The position numbers were made by a program, and so were the translations under genes. The notes under the pieces were generated by a model. The model saw nothing but the letters and a program-made list of their open reading frames with translations, had not been told where the DNA came from and ran no database searches. This document shows, one piece after another, positions 52,363-61,900 of a stretch of 64,000 nt of DNA (positions are counted from its first letter, which is position 1; each line of letters begins with the position of its first letter). Origin of the DNA: CAWCDJ01 sp963794265 (lineage in GTDB: Bacteria; Acidobacteriota; Terriglobia; Bryobacterales; Bryobacteraceae); NCBI GenBank assembly GCA_963794265.1, contig CAWCDJ010000005.1, positions 682,001 to 746,000 of the forward strand. The letters are read 5' to 3'.

Positions 52363-53585
52363 CGGGGCGTGATCAAGCCTCCCAGCTTATCTTGCTCGCT
52401 CGAAGCGGCGCGAGGAAAGCGGGTGGCGTAAGCTTCCGGGTATTTCAGGCCGGAGCCTGTATTGTAGAGTACGATGCGATCAGAGGGGTTGAGGAATCCG
52501 CAGGCCAGCAGTTTCCGGGCGGCGGCGACGCAGGCCGCGCCTTCGGGCGCCGCGTAAATGCCTTCATCGGCAGCCATTTGGGTACCGGCGGTGAGCATTT
52601 CTTCGTCGCTCACAGCGACCGCGGTGCCGTGGCTCGCCCGGACCGCTTCGAGCACCAGAAAATCGCCCAGGGGCTTAGGGACGCGCAGGCCGGCGGCCAC
52701 CGTATGGGCATTATCGAAGAAGCGGCTGCGCGTCTCATTCTCTTCGAACGCCCGAACCACGGGCTGGCATCCTTCAGCCTGCACCGCAATCATTTTTGGC
52801 CGGCGGCTGCCGATCCAGCCAAGGCGTTCCATTTCACTGAAGGCCTTCCACATTCCGATCATCCCGACGCCGCCGCCCGTGGGATAAAAAATCGCTTCGG
52901 GCAGTTCCCAGTCCATCTGTTCGGCGACCTCATAACCCATAGTTTTCTTGCCTTCGATGCGGTAGGGCTCTTTCAGCGTGCTGATATCGAACCAGCCTTC
53001 GGCGGGTCCGCGCTCGGCCACGATCCGACCGCAATCGCTGATGAGCCCGTCCACCAGGGTTACCTGGGCTCCATAGGCCTTGCACTCGAGGAAATTGGCC
53101 TCGGGAACATCCATCGGCATGAATATATAAGCTTCAATGCCGGCAGCGGCAGCATAGGCGGCCAGGGCGCTGGCGGCATTGCCGGCCGAGGGAATCGCGA
53201 CTTTATCGATCCCGAGCTCCTTACACATTGAAATGGCGCAAGATAGCCCGCGCGCCTTGAAAGATCCGGTGGGGTTGAGGCCCTCATCTTTCACCCATAG
53301 AGCCTCCGAACCGATACGGGAACCGAGCTTTCGGGTGCGGAGCAGGGGGGTCCACCCCTCCCCGAGTGTTATAATTGACTCATCCGTAGTTGTTGGTAGA
53401 ACCGGCGCATATCGCCAGATGGTGGAGGGACCATTCTGTACGTCTCGTCTCCTCCATCGGTGTCGAATTGTGTCCAGGTCATAGCGTACAAGCAGCGGTC
53501 CACCGCAATCACAGAGGTTCGCTCTCTCCCCCGCCTCATGCCTCTTGTTGCACAAGCTGCATTCCAAATGCGTTGATTTTGACAT
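52359..53585 (-). CDS. thrC: Threonine synthase
   Basis: A 408-residue PLP enzyme that converts O-phosphohomoserine to threonine. The PLP lysine is K110 in LNPTGSFKARG. PSAGNAASALAAYAAAAG and the phosphate loop YPTGGGVGMIGMWKAF are present. The N-terminus carries a small zinc-ribbon-like set, CSLC and CDCG, seen in one branch of threonine synthases. The start ATG at 53583-53585 is only 30 bp from the divergent lytic transglycosylase start. It heads the thrC-tldD-tldE operon. Confidence 0.93.
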   Translation of the reverse strand: MSKSTHLECSLCNKRHEAGERANLCDCGGPLLVRYDLDTIRHRWRRRDVQNGPSTIWRYAPVLPTTTDESIITLGEGWTPLLRTRKLGSRIGSEALWVKDEGLNPTGSFKARGLSCAISMCKELGIDKVAIPSAGNAASALAAYAAAAGIEAYIFMPMDVPEANFLECKAYGAQVTLVDGLISDCGRIVAERGPAEGWFDISTLKEPYRIEGKKTMGYEVAEQMDWELPEAIFYPTGGGVGMIGMWKAFSEMERLGWIGSRRPKMIAVQAEGCQPVVRAFEENETRSRFFDNAHTVAAGLRVPKPLGDFLVLEAVRASHGTAVAVSDEEMLTAGTQMAADEGIYAAPEGAACVAAARKLLACGFLNPSDRIVLYNTGSGLKYPEAYATRFPRAASSEQDKLGGLITPR

Positions 53586-53615
53586 TAAACAAAAAGTCTA
53601 GCATCGGAACACCAA

Positions 53616-54257
53616 ATGAAGTTTGTCTTACCTATTACCCTAGCTTTCACCGTAATCATTTGCCTTCTTGTTTTCCTGACCAAACCAGAAAACAACAGTC
53701 TCCTGAAACTTCCGGAGTCGGCACTATCCCTTCCGCTGCCGGTTCCGCCAATTGAAGGATTCGCAACCCATTCTTCGAAGCAATCGACCGCCAACTCCAC
53801 GTCTCCCCCGCAGGCGAACCGGATGCAACCGGCCGAGACACATGACATCATCCGCGCCGCGGCCAAAAAGCATGGCGTGCCGGCGGCCTTCGTGAAGAGC
53901 ATCGTCGCGGCGGAATCGAATTTCAATCCGGCCGCGGTTTCCCCCAAAGGCGCGGTGGGGCTGATGCAATTGATGCCGCAAACGGCGCATCAGTACGGGG
54001 CCAACCCCCGAGTTCCGGCGCAGAACGTAGATGCCGGAACCCGGTATTTGAAAGTCCTGATCGAGAAATACCACGGTTACAAGAACTCGTTGAGCCGCGT
54101 GATCGCGGCCTACAATGCCGGGCCAGGCATGGTCGACCGCTACCACGGCGTGCCGCCGTTCCCGGAAACCAGGACCTATGTGACCCGGGTGCTCTCGTAT
54201 TTCCGCGAGTTCCAGAAGGACCCGACCCTGGCGGTCGGCGGCTTGCGAATCCGTTAG
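53616..54257 (+). CDS. Membrane-anchored lytic transglycosylase (SLT domain)
   Basis: A 213-residue protein that probably cleaves peptidoglycan glycan strands to 1,6-anhydro ends. A membrane segment at 4-21 anchors it in the inner membrane. A Ser/Pro-rich linker (25-75) follows, then the SLT domain with catalytic E100 in VAAESNFNPAAVS and the GLMQLMPQTA and AYNAGPG motifs. It is short compared with Slt70/MltE relatives that carry extra domains. The start is divergent from thrC, 30 bp away, so the two promoters must overlap each other or the coding ends. Confidence 0.92.
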   Translation: MKFVLPITLAFTVIICLLVFLTKPENNSLLKLPESALSLPLPVPPIEGFATHSSKQSTANSTSPPQANRMQPAETHDIIRAAAKKHGVPAAFVKSIVAAESNFNPAAVSPKGAVGLMQLMPQTAHQYGANPRVPAQNVDAGTRYLKVLIEKYHGYKNSLSRVIAAYNAGPGMVDRYHGVPPFPETRTYVTRVLSYFREFQKDPTLAVGGLRIR

Positions 54258-54298
54258 CCCGTGGGGCGCACTGGCTACACTGGCGCCGCATCACTCTT

Positions 54299-54544
54299 CT
54301 AGTAAGGCGGTTCAAGCAGGACAAACTCGAAGCGCGCGGGGTCGAGGCCGCGCGCTTTGAGCACGCGCACGCACTCCGTGGCGGAATCGCCGATGGCCTC
54401 TATCCGCCTTAGGGGTATGGCGGCAGGTGTGTAAATCTCGAGGGCGATATACTTGCCGGCGAGCAGGATCCGTTCTTCGAGGGTGAGTTGATCGGGTGAG
54501 CGGCCTATGGCGCGATCCGATCCTTTGGCTGCGTTGGCAGTCAT
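54299..54544 (-). CDS. Small conserved-looking protein of unknown function
   Basis: An 81-residue protein beginning MTANAAKGSDRAIG. It has good coding character (LTLEERILLAGKYIALEIYTPAAIPLRRIEAIG...ECVRVLKARGLDP) with one predicted helix-rich core and a FEFVLLEPPY end. There is no signal peptide or membrane segment. It lies 39 bp downstream of the amidohydrolase on the same strand and is convergent with the transglycosylase gene. I know of no function. The composition matches its neighbours, so it does not look recently acquired. Confidence 0.65.
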   Translation of the reverse strand: MTANAAKGSDRAIGRSPDQLTLEERILLAGKYIALEIYTPAAIPLRRIEAIGDSATECVRVLKARGLDPARFEFVLLEPPY

Positions 54545-54583
54545 GCGTCAGCAGGAATTCTATCACCGGCGGGGCGGCGAAGG

Positions 54584-56236
54584 CTACATGCGGTAGATGA
54601 CTTTGCCGTCGAAAACGGTGATCGCGACTTGGACGTGCTCGATTTCGGCCGGGTCGATAGCCAGAATGTCGCGCGAGAGCACGACCAAATCGGCGAGTTT
54701 GCCGGGCTCGATCGTGCCTTTGACCCGCTCCTCGAAGGAGGCGTACGCAGACCCCCAGGTATAGGCGCGAAGAGCTTCGGCCACGGTGATTTTCTGCTCG
54801 GGTACCCAGCCGCCGGGGTGTTTGCCATCGAGCGTTCGGCGCGTGGCGGCGCCGTAGATGCCCATCAGCGGAACCATTGGGGCGACATCCCAGTCCGAGC
54901 CGAACGCGAGCACCGCGCCGGCATCGAGCAGCGAGCGGAATGCGTAGGTGGTCCGGGCACGCGCGGGACCGATGCGCTTCTCGGCCCATCGGCCGTCATC
55001 GATGGCATGGTAGGGCTGCATGGAGGCGATCACCCCGAGTTTGGCGAAGCGCGGGATATCGTCCGCGCGGAGGTGTTGCGCGTGCTCGATGCGGAAGCGC
55101 CGGTCGCGCGGGCCGTTGGCGGCGATGGCTTCTTCGAAGAAATTCAGCACGAGGTGATTCGCCTTGTCGCCGATGGCGTGCACCGCGATCTGCAAGCCGG
55201 CGCGGTCCGCATCCACGATGTTGCGGAGCATCTTGCTCTCAGGAATCATCTCTTCGCTGGCGAGACCGCTGGTGGAGGGGGCATCCAGGTAGGGCTCGAA
55301 GAACAGCGCGGTGGTGGAGCCGAGCGAGCCGTCGGCAAAGCCCTTGAGCGCGCCGATGTGCAGCATGGGGCCGCCGAAATTCGCGAGGATTCCGACCGAG
55401 GCCAGCCGCTGCCAGGAGGCAAGTGGCTGGTGTCCGGAGATGCGGACGGTGAGTTCGCCGCGCTGGAGCAGGCGCTGGTAGACGCGCAGATAGGCCGGAG
55501 AGGCGGAAACATCCTGAACGCTGGTGACGCCGTTCCCGGCGGCATAGCGCATGGCGGCCCGGATGGCAGCGGTGATCTCCTCTTCCGAAGGCGCCGGAAT
55601 CACGCGTTCGACGGCGGCTTGGGCAGCATCTTTGAGCACGCCGGCGGGCTCGCCGGAGGCGTCGCGCACGATGGTGCCGCCCGGCGGATCGGGGGTGTCG
55701 CGGGTGATGCCGGCGAGTTTCAGTGCCAGAGTGTTGGCGAGCGCCATGTGGCCGTCGAGCCGGTTCACGAAGACCGGATGATCGCCGGCGGCTTCATCGA
55801 TCAACTGGCGCGTGGGCAAGCGGGCGGGAGTCCAGTTCTCGTGGTCCCAATCGCCGCCGAGGATCCAGCGGCCGCTGGGCAGGGTCGCAGCGAAGCGGCG
55901 GATGCGCTCGCGGAACTCGTCTTGCGTCCTGGCATCGCGCAGTTGGACGCTCGAGAGATTCGCGCCGCCATCGTAGAAGTGGACGTGCGCGTCGTTGAAG
56001 CCGGGCACCACCAGTTTGCCGTCCAGATCGATGACTTCAGTCTTCGGTCCGGCGAATGGGCGCAAATCCGCGGAGCTGCCAACCGCCACGATGCGGCCCT
56101 CCCGGCAGGCCACGGCCTCGGCCAAGGGCTGCGCCGGGTTGCCGGTCCAGATCTTGCCGTTCGTCAGGAGCAAGGTCGCAGAGGATTGCGCGAGAAGGCC
56201 AGGTGTCATGAGCAGGCTCACCATGAGTAGCTTCAT
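54584..56236 (-). CDS. Exported YtcJ-like amidohydrolase
   Basis: A 550-residue metal-dependent hydrolase of the amidohydrolase-3 branch. A signal peptide (MKLLMVSLLMTPGLLAQ) directs it out of the cytoplasm. The metal site starts with H84 and H86 in FNDAHVHFYDG. RIEHAQHLRADD, SMQPYHAIDD and the aspartate in AFGSDWDVAP complete the set. Family members hydrolyse C-N bonds in varied substrates, so the specific one is unknown. The start ATG 56234-56236 was chosen for the signal peptide; the frame runs about 98 codons further upstream without similarity. It lies 28 bp after the lipase-like gene. Confidence 0.88.
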   Translation of the reverse strand: MKLLMVSLLMTPGLLAQSSATLLLTNGKIWTGNPAQPLAEAVACREGRIVAVGSSADLRPFAGPKTEVIDLDGKLVVPGFNDAHVHFYDGGANLSSVQLRDARTQDEFRERIRRFAATLPSGRWILGGDWDHENWTPARLPTRQLIDEAAGDHPVFVNRLDGHMALANTLALKLAGITRDTPDPPGGTIVRDASGEPAGVLKDAAQAAVERVIPAPSEEEITAAIRAAMRYAAGNGVTSVQDVSASPAYLRVYQRLLQRGELTVRISGHQPLASWQRLASVGILANFGGPMLHIGALKGFADGSLGSTTALFFEPYLDAPSTSGLASEEMIPESKMLRNIVDADRAGLQIAVHAIGDKANHLVLNFFEEAIAANGPRDRRFRIEHAQHLRADDIPRFAKLGVIASMQPYHAIDDGRWAEKRIGPARARTTYAFRSLLDAGAVLAFGSDWDVAPMVPLMGIYGAATRRTLDGKHPGGWVPEQKITVAEALRAYTWGSAYASFEERVKGTIEPGKLADLVVLSRDILAIDPAEIEHVQVAITVFDGKVIYRM

Positions 56237-56264
56237 GGGACTCCATATTAGCGGAACCAGGGGC

Positions 56265-57626
56265 CTAGCCGGCGGTTTCGAGGAATGCCGCTTCCCGGGC
56301 GGCGGTCCGGCCGGATTGCAAGATGGCGAAATCGAAGATCGCCGTCCACACCTCGTGGAACAGGCGGTCTTCGAAGCGCGATGCGGATTTGAGCGGGTCG
56401 TAAGAGCGGTAGCGGCGGCCAACGCCGGGCGGCGCGTCGCGTAAGCGGTAGTGCCCGACGATATCCAGATGATCGCCGGCCACCAGCACGTTTTCGCCGT
56501 TTGGCCAGAGCATCGAGAGCGTGTTGACAATCCCGTCGTTGTCCCACAGTTCGAGGCGGCGGAGCGGAGGGTTGCCGATGCGGCGAGTCACGCTGCCGGC
56601 GGGGGCCGTGCGGCGGAACGGTCCGCCGGCGCACGCGCGGTAACAGGTGCGATAGGCGAGATCGGTGCCCAGGCTGAGTTCGGAATCCTTTGCGATCTCG
56701 GGATAAGTCGATGGACTGGCCAAGTCCCAGACAGGCGCGGGGGATCCCGGCTCAAACGGGAACGGGCGGGTTCCGATGGTAGCGTAAGACAGCACTTCGA
56801 TGCCTTCCCAGAGCTTCAACTCTCTCCGCCGGTCCGCGACGTTGAAGTGCGCAGGGCTTAGCGGCCCTTGATCCGGCGGCTTGGATGTGAGGTCGTCGAT
56901 CACGTGGAAATCGGAGGCAATCTCGCGCAGATACAAGCCGAGCTCCGCGGCCGCTTCGTGCGCCTCCGCGGTGCGCAGCGGCCCCGGATCGCCGAAACGC
57001 GGGTTGGCCTCGGTCAGGGCATCCTGCGCCGCCAGCAACACTTCGGCGCCGGTCAGCCATGCGGCGCCGCCGGCAATGAGTTCCTCGATGCGGTCGAGCA
57101 GGTAGACTTGGGAGCCCGCGAAGGCGGCCTGCAGTTCCGCGACAATCGCCTGGCGATACACCTGGTGAGACTTCACCCAGTCGGCGATGTTGGTCCCCCA
57201 ATGGGGGACGGAGAGGAAGACGACGCGGCGCAGGAAGCCGAGGATCGTGCGGGCATCGACCGACAGGCAGCCATCGGCCCCGACCGAGTGGCTGGCGCGG
57301 TCGTTTAAGTCGAGTAGCAGTTGGCGGATATCCAGACCACCGGTGGAGTGGCCAACCAGGACGACGTCGTCACCGCTCTGGAACTCGCCGCGCAGGATTC
57401 GCTTCGCAAGGTACGAACGCAATCGGGATGCGCGAGTGACTACAGCCGCGGTGGGGTAGTTATCGAAGTAATGAAGTACGACCGGCTCTTCGGCTCTCCA
57501 CGCCTGAAACAGGCGGGTCACGCCGCTGTAGTATTCCACTTTACCCAGCGCGTCGAAGCCGCCGAAACCCGGCACCAGCACGATATGGAAGCGTTTGTGG
57601 AACGCGGACCTGTTGCGATCGGCCAC
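56265..57626 (-). CDS. Alpha/beta-hydrolase, lipase-like
   Basis: A 453-residue serine hydrolase. The nucleophile elbow is G-H-S94-T-G-G in VLVGHSTGGLDI, the oxyanion stretch is HIVLVPGFGG near the N-terminus, and a late GDHLDIVGHY holds the likely catalytic histidine. NDGIVNTLSMLWP shortly before it supplies a plausible acidic residue. It resembles triacylglycerol-lipase and PGAP1-like groups. There is no signal peptide, so it is predicted to be cytoplasmic unless the start is misplaced. It is followed 28 bp later by the exported amidohydrolase on the same strand. Confidence 0.8.
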   Translation of the reverse strand: MADRNRSAFHKRFHIVLVPGFGGFDALGKVEYYSGVTRLFQAWRAEEPVVLHYFDNYPTAAVVTRASRLRSYLAKRILRGEFQSGDDVVLVGHSTGGLDIRQLLLDLNDRASHSVGADGCLSVDARTILGFLRRVVFLSVPHWGTNIADWVKSHQVYRQAIVAELQAAFAGSQVYLLDRIEELIAGGAAWLTGAEVLLAAQDALTEANPRFGDPGPLRTAEAHEAAAELGLYLREIASDFHVIDDLTSKPPDQGPLSPAHFNVADRRRELKLWEGIEVLSYATIGTRPFPFEPGSPAPVWDLASPSTYPEIAKDSELSLGTDLAYRTCYRACAGGPFRRTAPAGSVTRRIGNPPLRRLELWDNDGIVNTLSMLWPNGENVLVAGDHLDIVGHYRLRDAPPGVGRRYRSYDPLKSASRFEDRLFHEVWTAIFDFAILQSGRTAAREAAFLETAG

Positions 57627-57694
57627 CCTTCAGGACCTCTGGCCTCACTCGCACGGTAGGACACCCGGATGCGGCTGTCAATGGGGGGGCCGGC

Positions 57695-58342
57695 TCAAAA
57701 CACTTTTCGGAACGTGAGATTCAGCCGGGTGGCGCCGGTGAGGGGATGTTGGCCGTCTTTAAGCGGGGCAACGCCGTGGTAGACGAAGCGCGCCGGACCG
57801 CCCCACACAACGACGTCGCCATTTTCGACGCGGAGGCGGCGCAGGCGGTCGGAGCGGCGCCGGCCGCCCCACAGGAAAACGGCAGGAAGACCGAGCGAGA
57901 CGGAGACGATGGGTGCCCAGCGGTCGTTCTCATCGCGATCCTGGTGAAGGCCGAGTTTGGCGCCGGGAACGTAGCGGTTGATGAGACAGGCGTCGGGATC
58001 GTAACCGGGGAAGCCGCCCTCGGCGGCAGCGCCCACGGCAAGATCGAGGAACGCGGCGGGCAGCGGAGGCCATGGCGCTCCGGTCTCGGGATCCACGGGG
58101 TCGTAGCGGTAGCCGGCGCGGGTCGAGACCCAGCCGACGCGGCCGCAGTTGGTCATGGCCACCGACATGGTGTAGCCGCCCGGGGTCACCAGATACCGAA
58201 ACGGGGCGACCCGCGCGATGCGTTCGACCTCGTTTACCAAGGCGGCCGACCGGGCGGCCGCGAAGCCGCGCAACAGCACGGCGCCTTCTTCCAGTCGCTC
58301 GGGAGCGGCCGGGGTTGGGTCGTTTTCGAACAGTGGAGTCAT
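57695..58342 (-). CDS. alkB: AlkB-type 2-oxoglutarate/Fe(II) dioxygenase
   Basis: A 215-residue DNA/RNA repair demethylase that removes 1-methyladenine and 3-methylcytosine damage. The iron ligands are H133 and D135 in LGLHQDRDE and H189 in RFVYHGVAP. The 2-oxoglutarate-binding arginines are R206 and R212 in TRLNLTFR. INRYVPGAKLGLHQDRDE closely matches the E. coli form. The ATG at 58340-58342 overlaps the stop of the upstream GNAT gene (ATGA). No ada gene is beside it. Confidence 0.95.
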   Translation of the reverse strand: MTPLFENDPTPAAPERLEEGAVLLRGFAAARSAALVNEVERIARVAPFRYLVTPGGYTMSVAMTNCGRVGWVSTRAGYRYDPVDPETGAPWPPLPAAFLDLAVGAAAEGGFPGYDPDACLINRYVPGAKLGLHQDRDENDRWAPIVSVSLGLPAVFLWGGRRRSDRLRRLRVENGDVVVWGGPARFVYHGVAPLKDGQHPLTGATRLNLTFRKVF

Positions 58343-58806
58343 GGCGTGGCCTGAGTCAGCAGCTTGGAAAAGACGGCTGAAGTTTTGGTTCTTTCGTAGC
58401 CCTCGCGGAGATAGAAGCGATGCGCGGCTTCCCGGGCGATCCGGGATCGCACGGTCACCCTCGAAAGGCCCTGCTGGCGGATCCACTGTTCGGCCCGCTC
58501 CACGAGGCGCGCGCCGATTCCCACACTCCGGCAGGCGGCCGAGACCACCAGGCCGCCGATCTCGCCGTAGGGCTCGGCCTGAAGGTGATTGGTGATGCCG
58601 ACATCTACCCACCCGACCACGGCATCGTTCTGACATGCGACGTAGACCACGCGGTCGCGCAAGGCGGCACGCCTGCGAATGCGTTCCTCCATGGACGCGG
58701 CGGTTACGGGATAGCCAAGTTCGTTGCTGAGCCGCGCGGCGGCTTCGGCGTCGGTAATGCGAATCTCGCGGATCGATGGTCCGGATTCGTTCTGCGAAGC
58801 GGTCAC
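58339..58806 (-). CDS. GNAT-family acetyltransferase
   Basis: A 155-residue single-domain acetyltransferase. The acetyl-CoA loop is CRSVGIGARLVERAEQW (a Q/RxxGxG/A variant), preceded by GEIGGLVVSAAC and followed by VRSRIAREAAHRFYLREGYERT. The start is GTG at 58804-58806. It overlaps alkB by an ATGA junction, so the two are co-translated. The substrate is unknown; proteins of this size act on small amines, antibiotics or protein N-termini. The TonB-type receptor gene diverges upstream. Confidence 0.88.
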   Translation of the reverse strand: MTASQNESGPSIREIRITDAEAAARLSNELGYPVTAASMEERIRRRAALRDRVVYVACQNDAVVGWVDVGITNHLQAEPYGEIGGLVVSAACRSVGIGARLVERAEQWIRQQGLSRVTVRSRIAREAAHRFYLREGYERTKTSAVFSKLLTQATP

Positions 58807-58870
58807 AGGGTCCCCTCTTCCTTCAGCTTGACATAGCTCCGCCTTTTTAGTGGGGTCCGGGTTCCAGCCG

Positions 58871-58894
58871 CCAGAATGAAATCCAGAATGAAAT
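58871..58894 (+). repeat. Two tandem 12 bp repeats before the receptor promoter
   Basis: CCAGAATGAAAT occurs twice in a row (58871-58882 and 58883-58894) and ends 4 bp before the predicted -35 box. The spacing is about one DNA turn plus two bases. It is a candidate activator or repressor site. Confidence 0.65.
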
Positions 58895-58898
58895 CCCC

Positions 58899-58927
58899 TT
58901 AACGCGGCGATGGGTTAGGTATATAAT
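58899..58927 (+). promoter_or_regulatory. Predicted sigma-70-type promoter of the TonB-type receptor gene
   Basis: The -35 box TTAACG (58899-58904) is separated by 17 bp from a perfect -10 box TATAAT (58922-58927). The start codon used is 55 bp downstream of the -10 box. This is the best-spaced promoter seen in the window. Confidence 0.65.
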
Positions 58928-58982
58928 TTCTGGGTCTTATTGTCTCGCAAGCTTGTCTGGAATGATGTTAAGGGGGTGTGGA

Positions 58983-61900
58983 GTGAATCATCTACGTACG
59001 ATGTCCATTCTGCTGTGCCTTGCCATGATTGGCGCAGGGGCAGCCTGGGGTCAGACGGTGAGCGGTACCTTATTGGGGACGGTTACCGATGTGACGGGGG
59101 GTGTGGTGGCAAATGCGAAAGTTACCATCACGGAAACGCAAACAGCCGTGGCTCACACGGCGCAAACCAATGACAGCGGCAACTGGATCGTGCCCAACTT
59201 GCCGCCCGGCGTGTATTCGGTGGCAGTCGAGGTTGCCGGATTCAAGAAGGAAACGCGCAGGCAGATCACCCTGCTGGTGGACACGAGCACGCGCGTGGAC
59301 GTGCAACTTACACCGGGCAGTGTCAACGAGACGGTGGAAGTAACGGCGTCGGCCGCGACCCTGCAGACCGACAGCGCTTCGACCACGCAGAAGATCGACC
59401 GGGAGGTGCTGGCGAACGTTCCGCTGGTCAGCTCGAACCGCAACTTTCAAAGCCTGCTGAACCTGGCGCCCGGGGTCGCGCCGGTAACCGAGCAGCACTC
59501 GCAGTTTTTCAACGCCTCCAGCTCTCTGCAGACCGAAGTCAACGGGCAGATGCGGATGGGCAACAACTTCATGATCGAGGGGTCTGACGACAACGAGCGA
59601 ACGGGACTGCTCCAGATCTATATTCCGCCCATCGAAGCCATCCAGACGGTGGATGTGTCTTTGAGCAACCATGACCCCGAGATGGGACGGGCTTCCGGCG
59701 CGGTGGTGAACGTGATTCTGAGGTCGGGCACCAACAACTGGCACGGGGCTGCATACGAATTCCTGCAAAACAGCGATTTCAACGCACGCTCGTACTTCAA
59801 CCCGTCGGTCGGGCACCTGGCGTACAACTACGTAGGCGGCAACCTGGGCGGGCCGATCAAGAAGAACAAGATGTTCATTTTCGGCGATTATCTGAGGGTG
59901 ATGGACCATGAAGCCAATACCAACCAGATGACGATTCCGCCCAACCCGTGGCGGAGCGGCGACTTGAGTGCGGGGGCGACCACAATCTACGATCCGGCGA
60001 CGGGCAACCCGCTCGACGGCACGGGGCGAACACCGTTCCCGGGCAACCAGATTCCGTCGGCCCGCATCAACCCGGTCTCGGCGAAAATTCTGGGAATGCT
60101 GCCGCCGACCAACGAATCCTATAACGTCGCCAGCCCAAGCAACAATTACTTCGCGCTGCTGCCGTTCACCAAGACAACCGATTCGTTCGACACCAAGCTG
60201 GACTACAACATCACGGATAAGGACCGGCTGACGGGGCGCTTCAGCTTCTCGCGTCCGGTAATCTTTCAGGCTCCGCTGTTCGGCAACGCCGGCGGCGACG
60301 CGCAGGGGGCGTTCGAGGGAACCGGCACGCAGAAGACTTACGTCAGCGGCATCAACTACGACCGGATCGTCTCGCCGACCCTGGTGGCCGAGGTCCGACT
60401 GGCGGTCTCGCACTATCACAACGAGGCGCAGCCAACCGATTACGGGTCGAAAGACACCGAAAATCTGGGCATTCCCGGCGTGAACATCAGCCAGTTCACC
60501 AGCGGCATGGTGGGGATTCAGATCAACGACGGCTTCTCCAACCCGGTGGTGGGCTACTCGGCGAGCCTGCCGTGGATCCGCGCGGAAGCCAACGTCGACC
60601 TGGTGAACACGTGGACGAAGATCAAGGGCAACCACACGATCAAGTGGGGATTCGACCTGAAGCGGCTGCGCGACGATCTTCTGCAGGACCAGACCTACAG
60701 CCCGCGCGGCATCTACTATTTCGGCAACCAGCAGACGGCGCTGTGCACACCGGTGGTGACCGGATCGACCGGGCTGGCCACCAGTTGCAACTCCTCGAAG
60801 CTGGGAATCGCCAATGACATGGCCAGCTTCCTGCTGGATGTGCCGTACCAGCTTGGGCGCGATGTCAACACCTATTTCCCCGCCTACCGGCAGTGGGAGT
60901 ACTTCGGGTTCGCCGGAGACAAGTGGCAGGTTTCGCCGAAGCTGACGCTGGACCTGGGAGTGCGCTGGGAATACTATCCACCGGCCACGCCGCAGTTCCC
61001 CGGCGGGTTCTCGAACTACGATCCCACCACTAACTCGCTGGTGATCGCGGGCGTCGGCGGCAATCCCTCGAACCTGGGGATGAAGGCGCATCACAACGAC
61101 TTCGCCCCACGTATCGGGCTGGCATACCGACTGACGGACAAAACCGTGATCCGCGCGGGCTTCGGAACGAGTTACACGCCGTTCCCGGACAACACCTACG
61201 CGTATAACTATCCGGTCCGTTCCAATAACTTCTACACCAACGTGGGCAATGGCTATGCTACGACGCTGCTGCCGAACGGTCAGGCGGCGACCTTCCAGGC
61301 CGGCTTTCCGCTGCCGGTTCCGGTGGCCGTCCCCGCGAACGGAATTATTCCGGCGACCGGCTCGCTGCTCAGCCAGAGCTTCGATGTCATCAACCTGAAT
61401 TTCAAGAATCCGTACACAGAGACCTGGAACCTGGCTGTGCAGCGCTCGCTGCCCGGCCACTGGAGTCTGGACTTAGCCTACCTGGGTGTGCACGGTGTGG
61501 ACACGGTGGCGAACTATAACATGAATTCCCCCATGAGCACGCTGGGGGGAGGCACCGCCAGCGAGCCGCTCGACATTCTTTACGGCAAAACCGCCGGCGC
61601 CACGCTGCGCTGGGCCGGGTACTCTTCGAGTTACCACGCGTTGCAGGCCAAGGTGGACCGCCGCTTCAGCGATCTGACGGTGACTACATCCTTTAGCTGG
61701 GGCAAGGCCATGAGTTACCAGACGGGCGACGATGGCAATCTGTTGTGGCTGATCAATCAGCGCCGCAACTACGCCCGCGCGGATTTCGACCGCACGCTGA
61801 CTTTCAACCAGAGCTACGTCTACCAGTTGCCGTGGGGCAAAGGGCGCCGCTGGCTGACTGGCGGCCCGGCGGCCTACGTGCTGGGTAACTGGCAGCTTTC

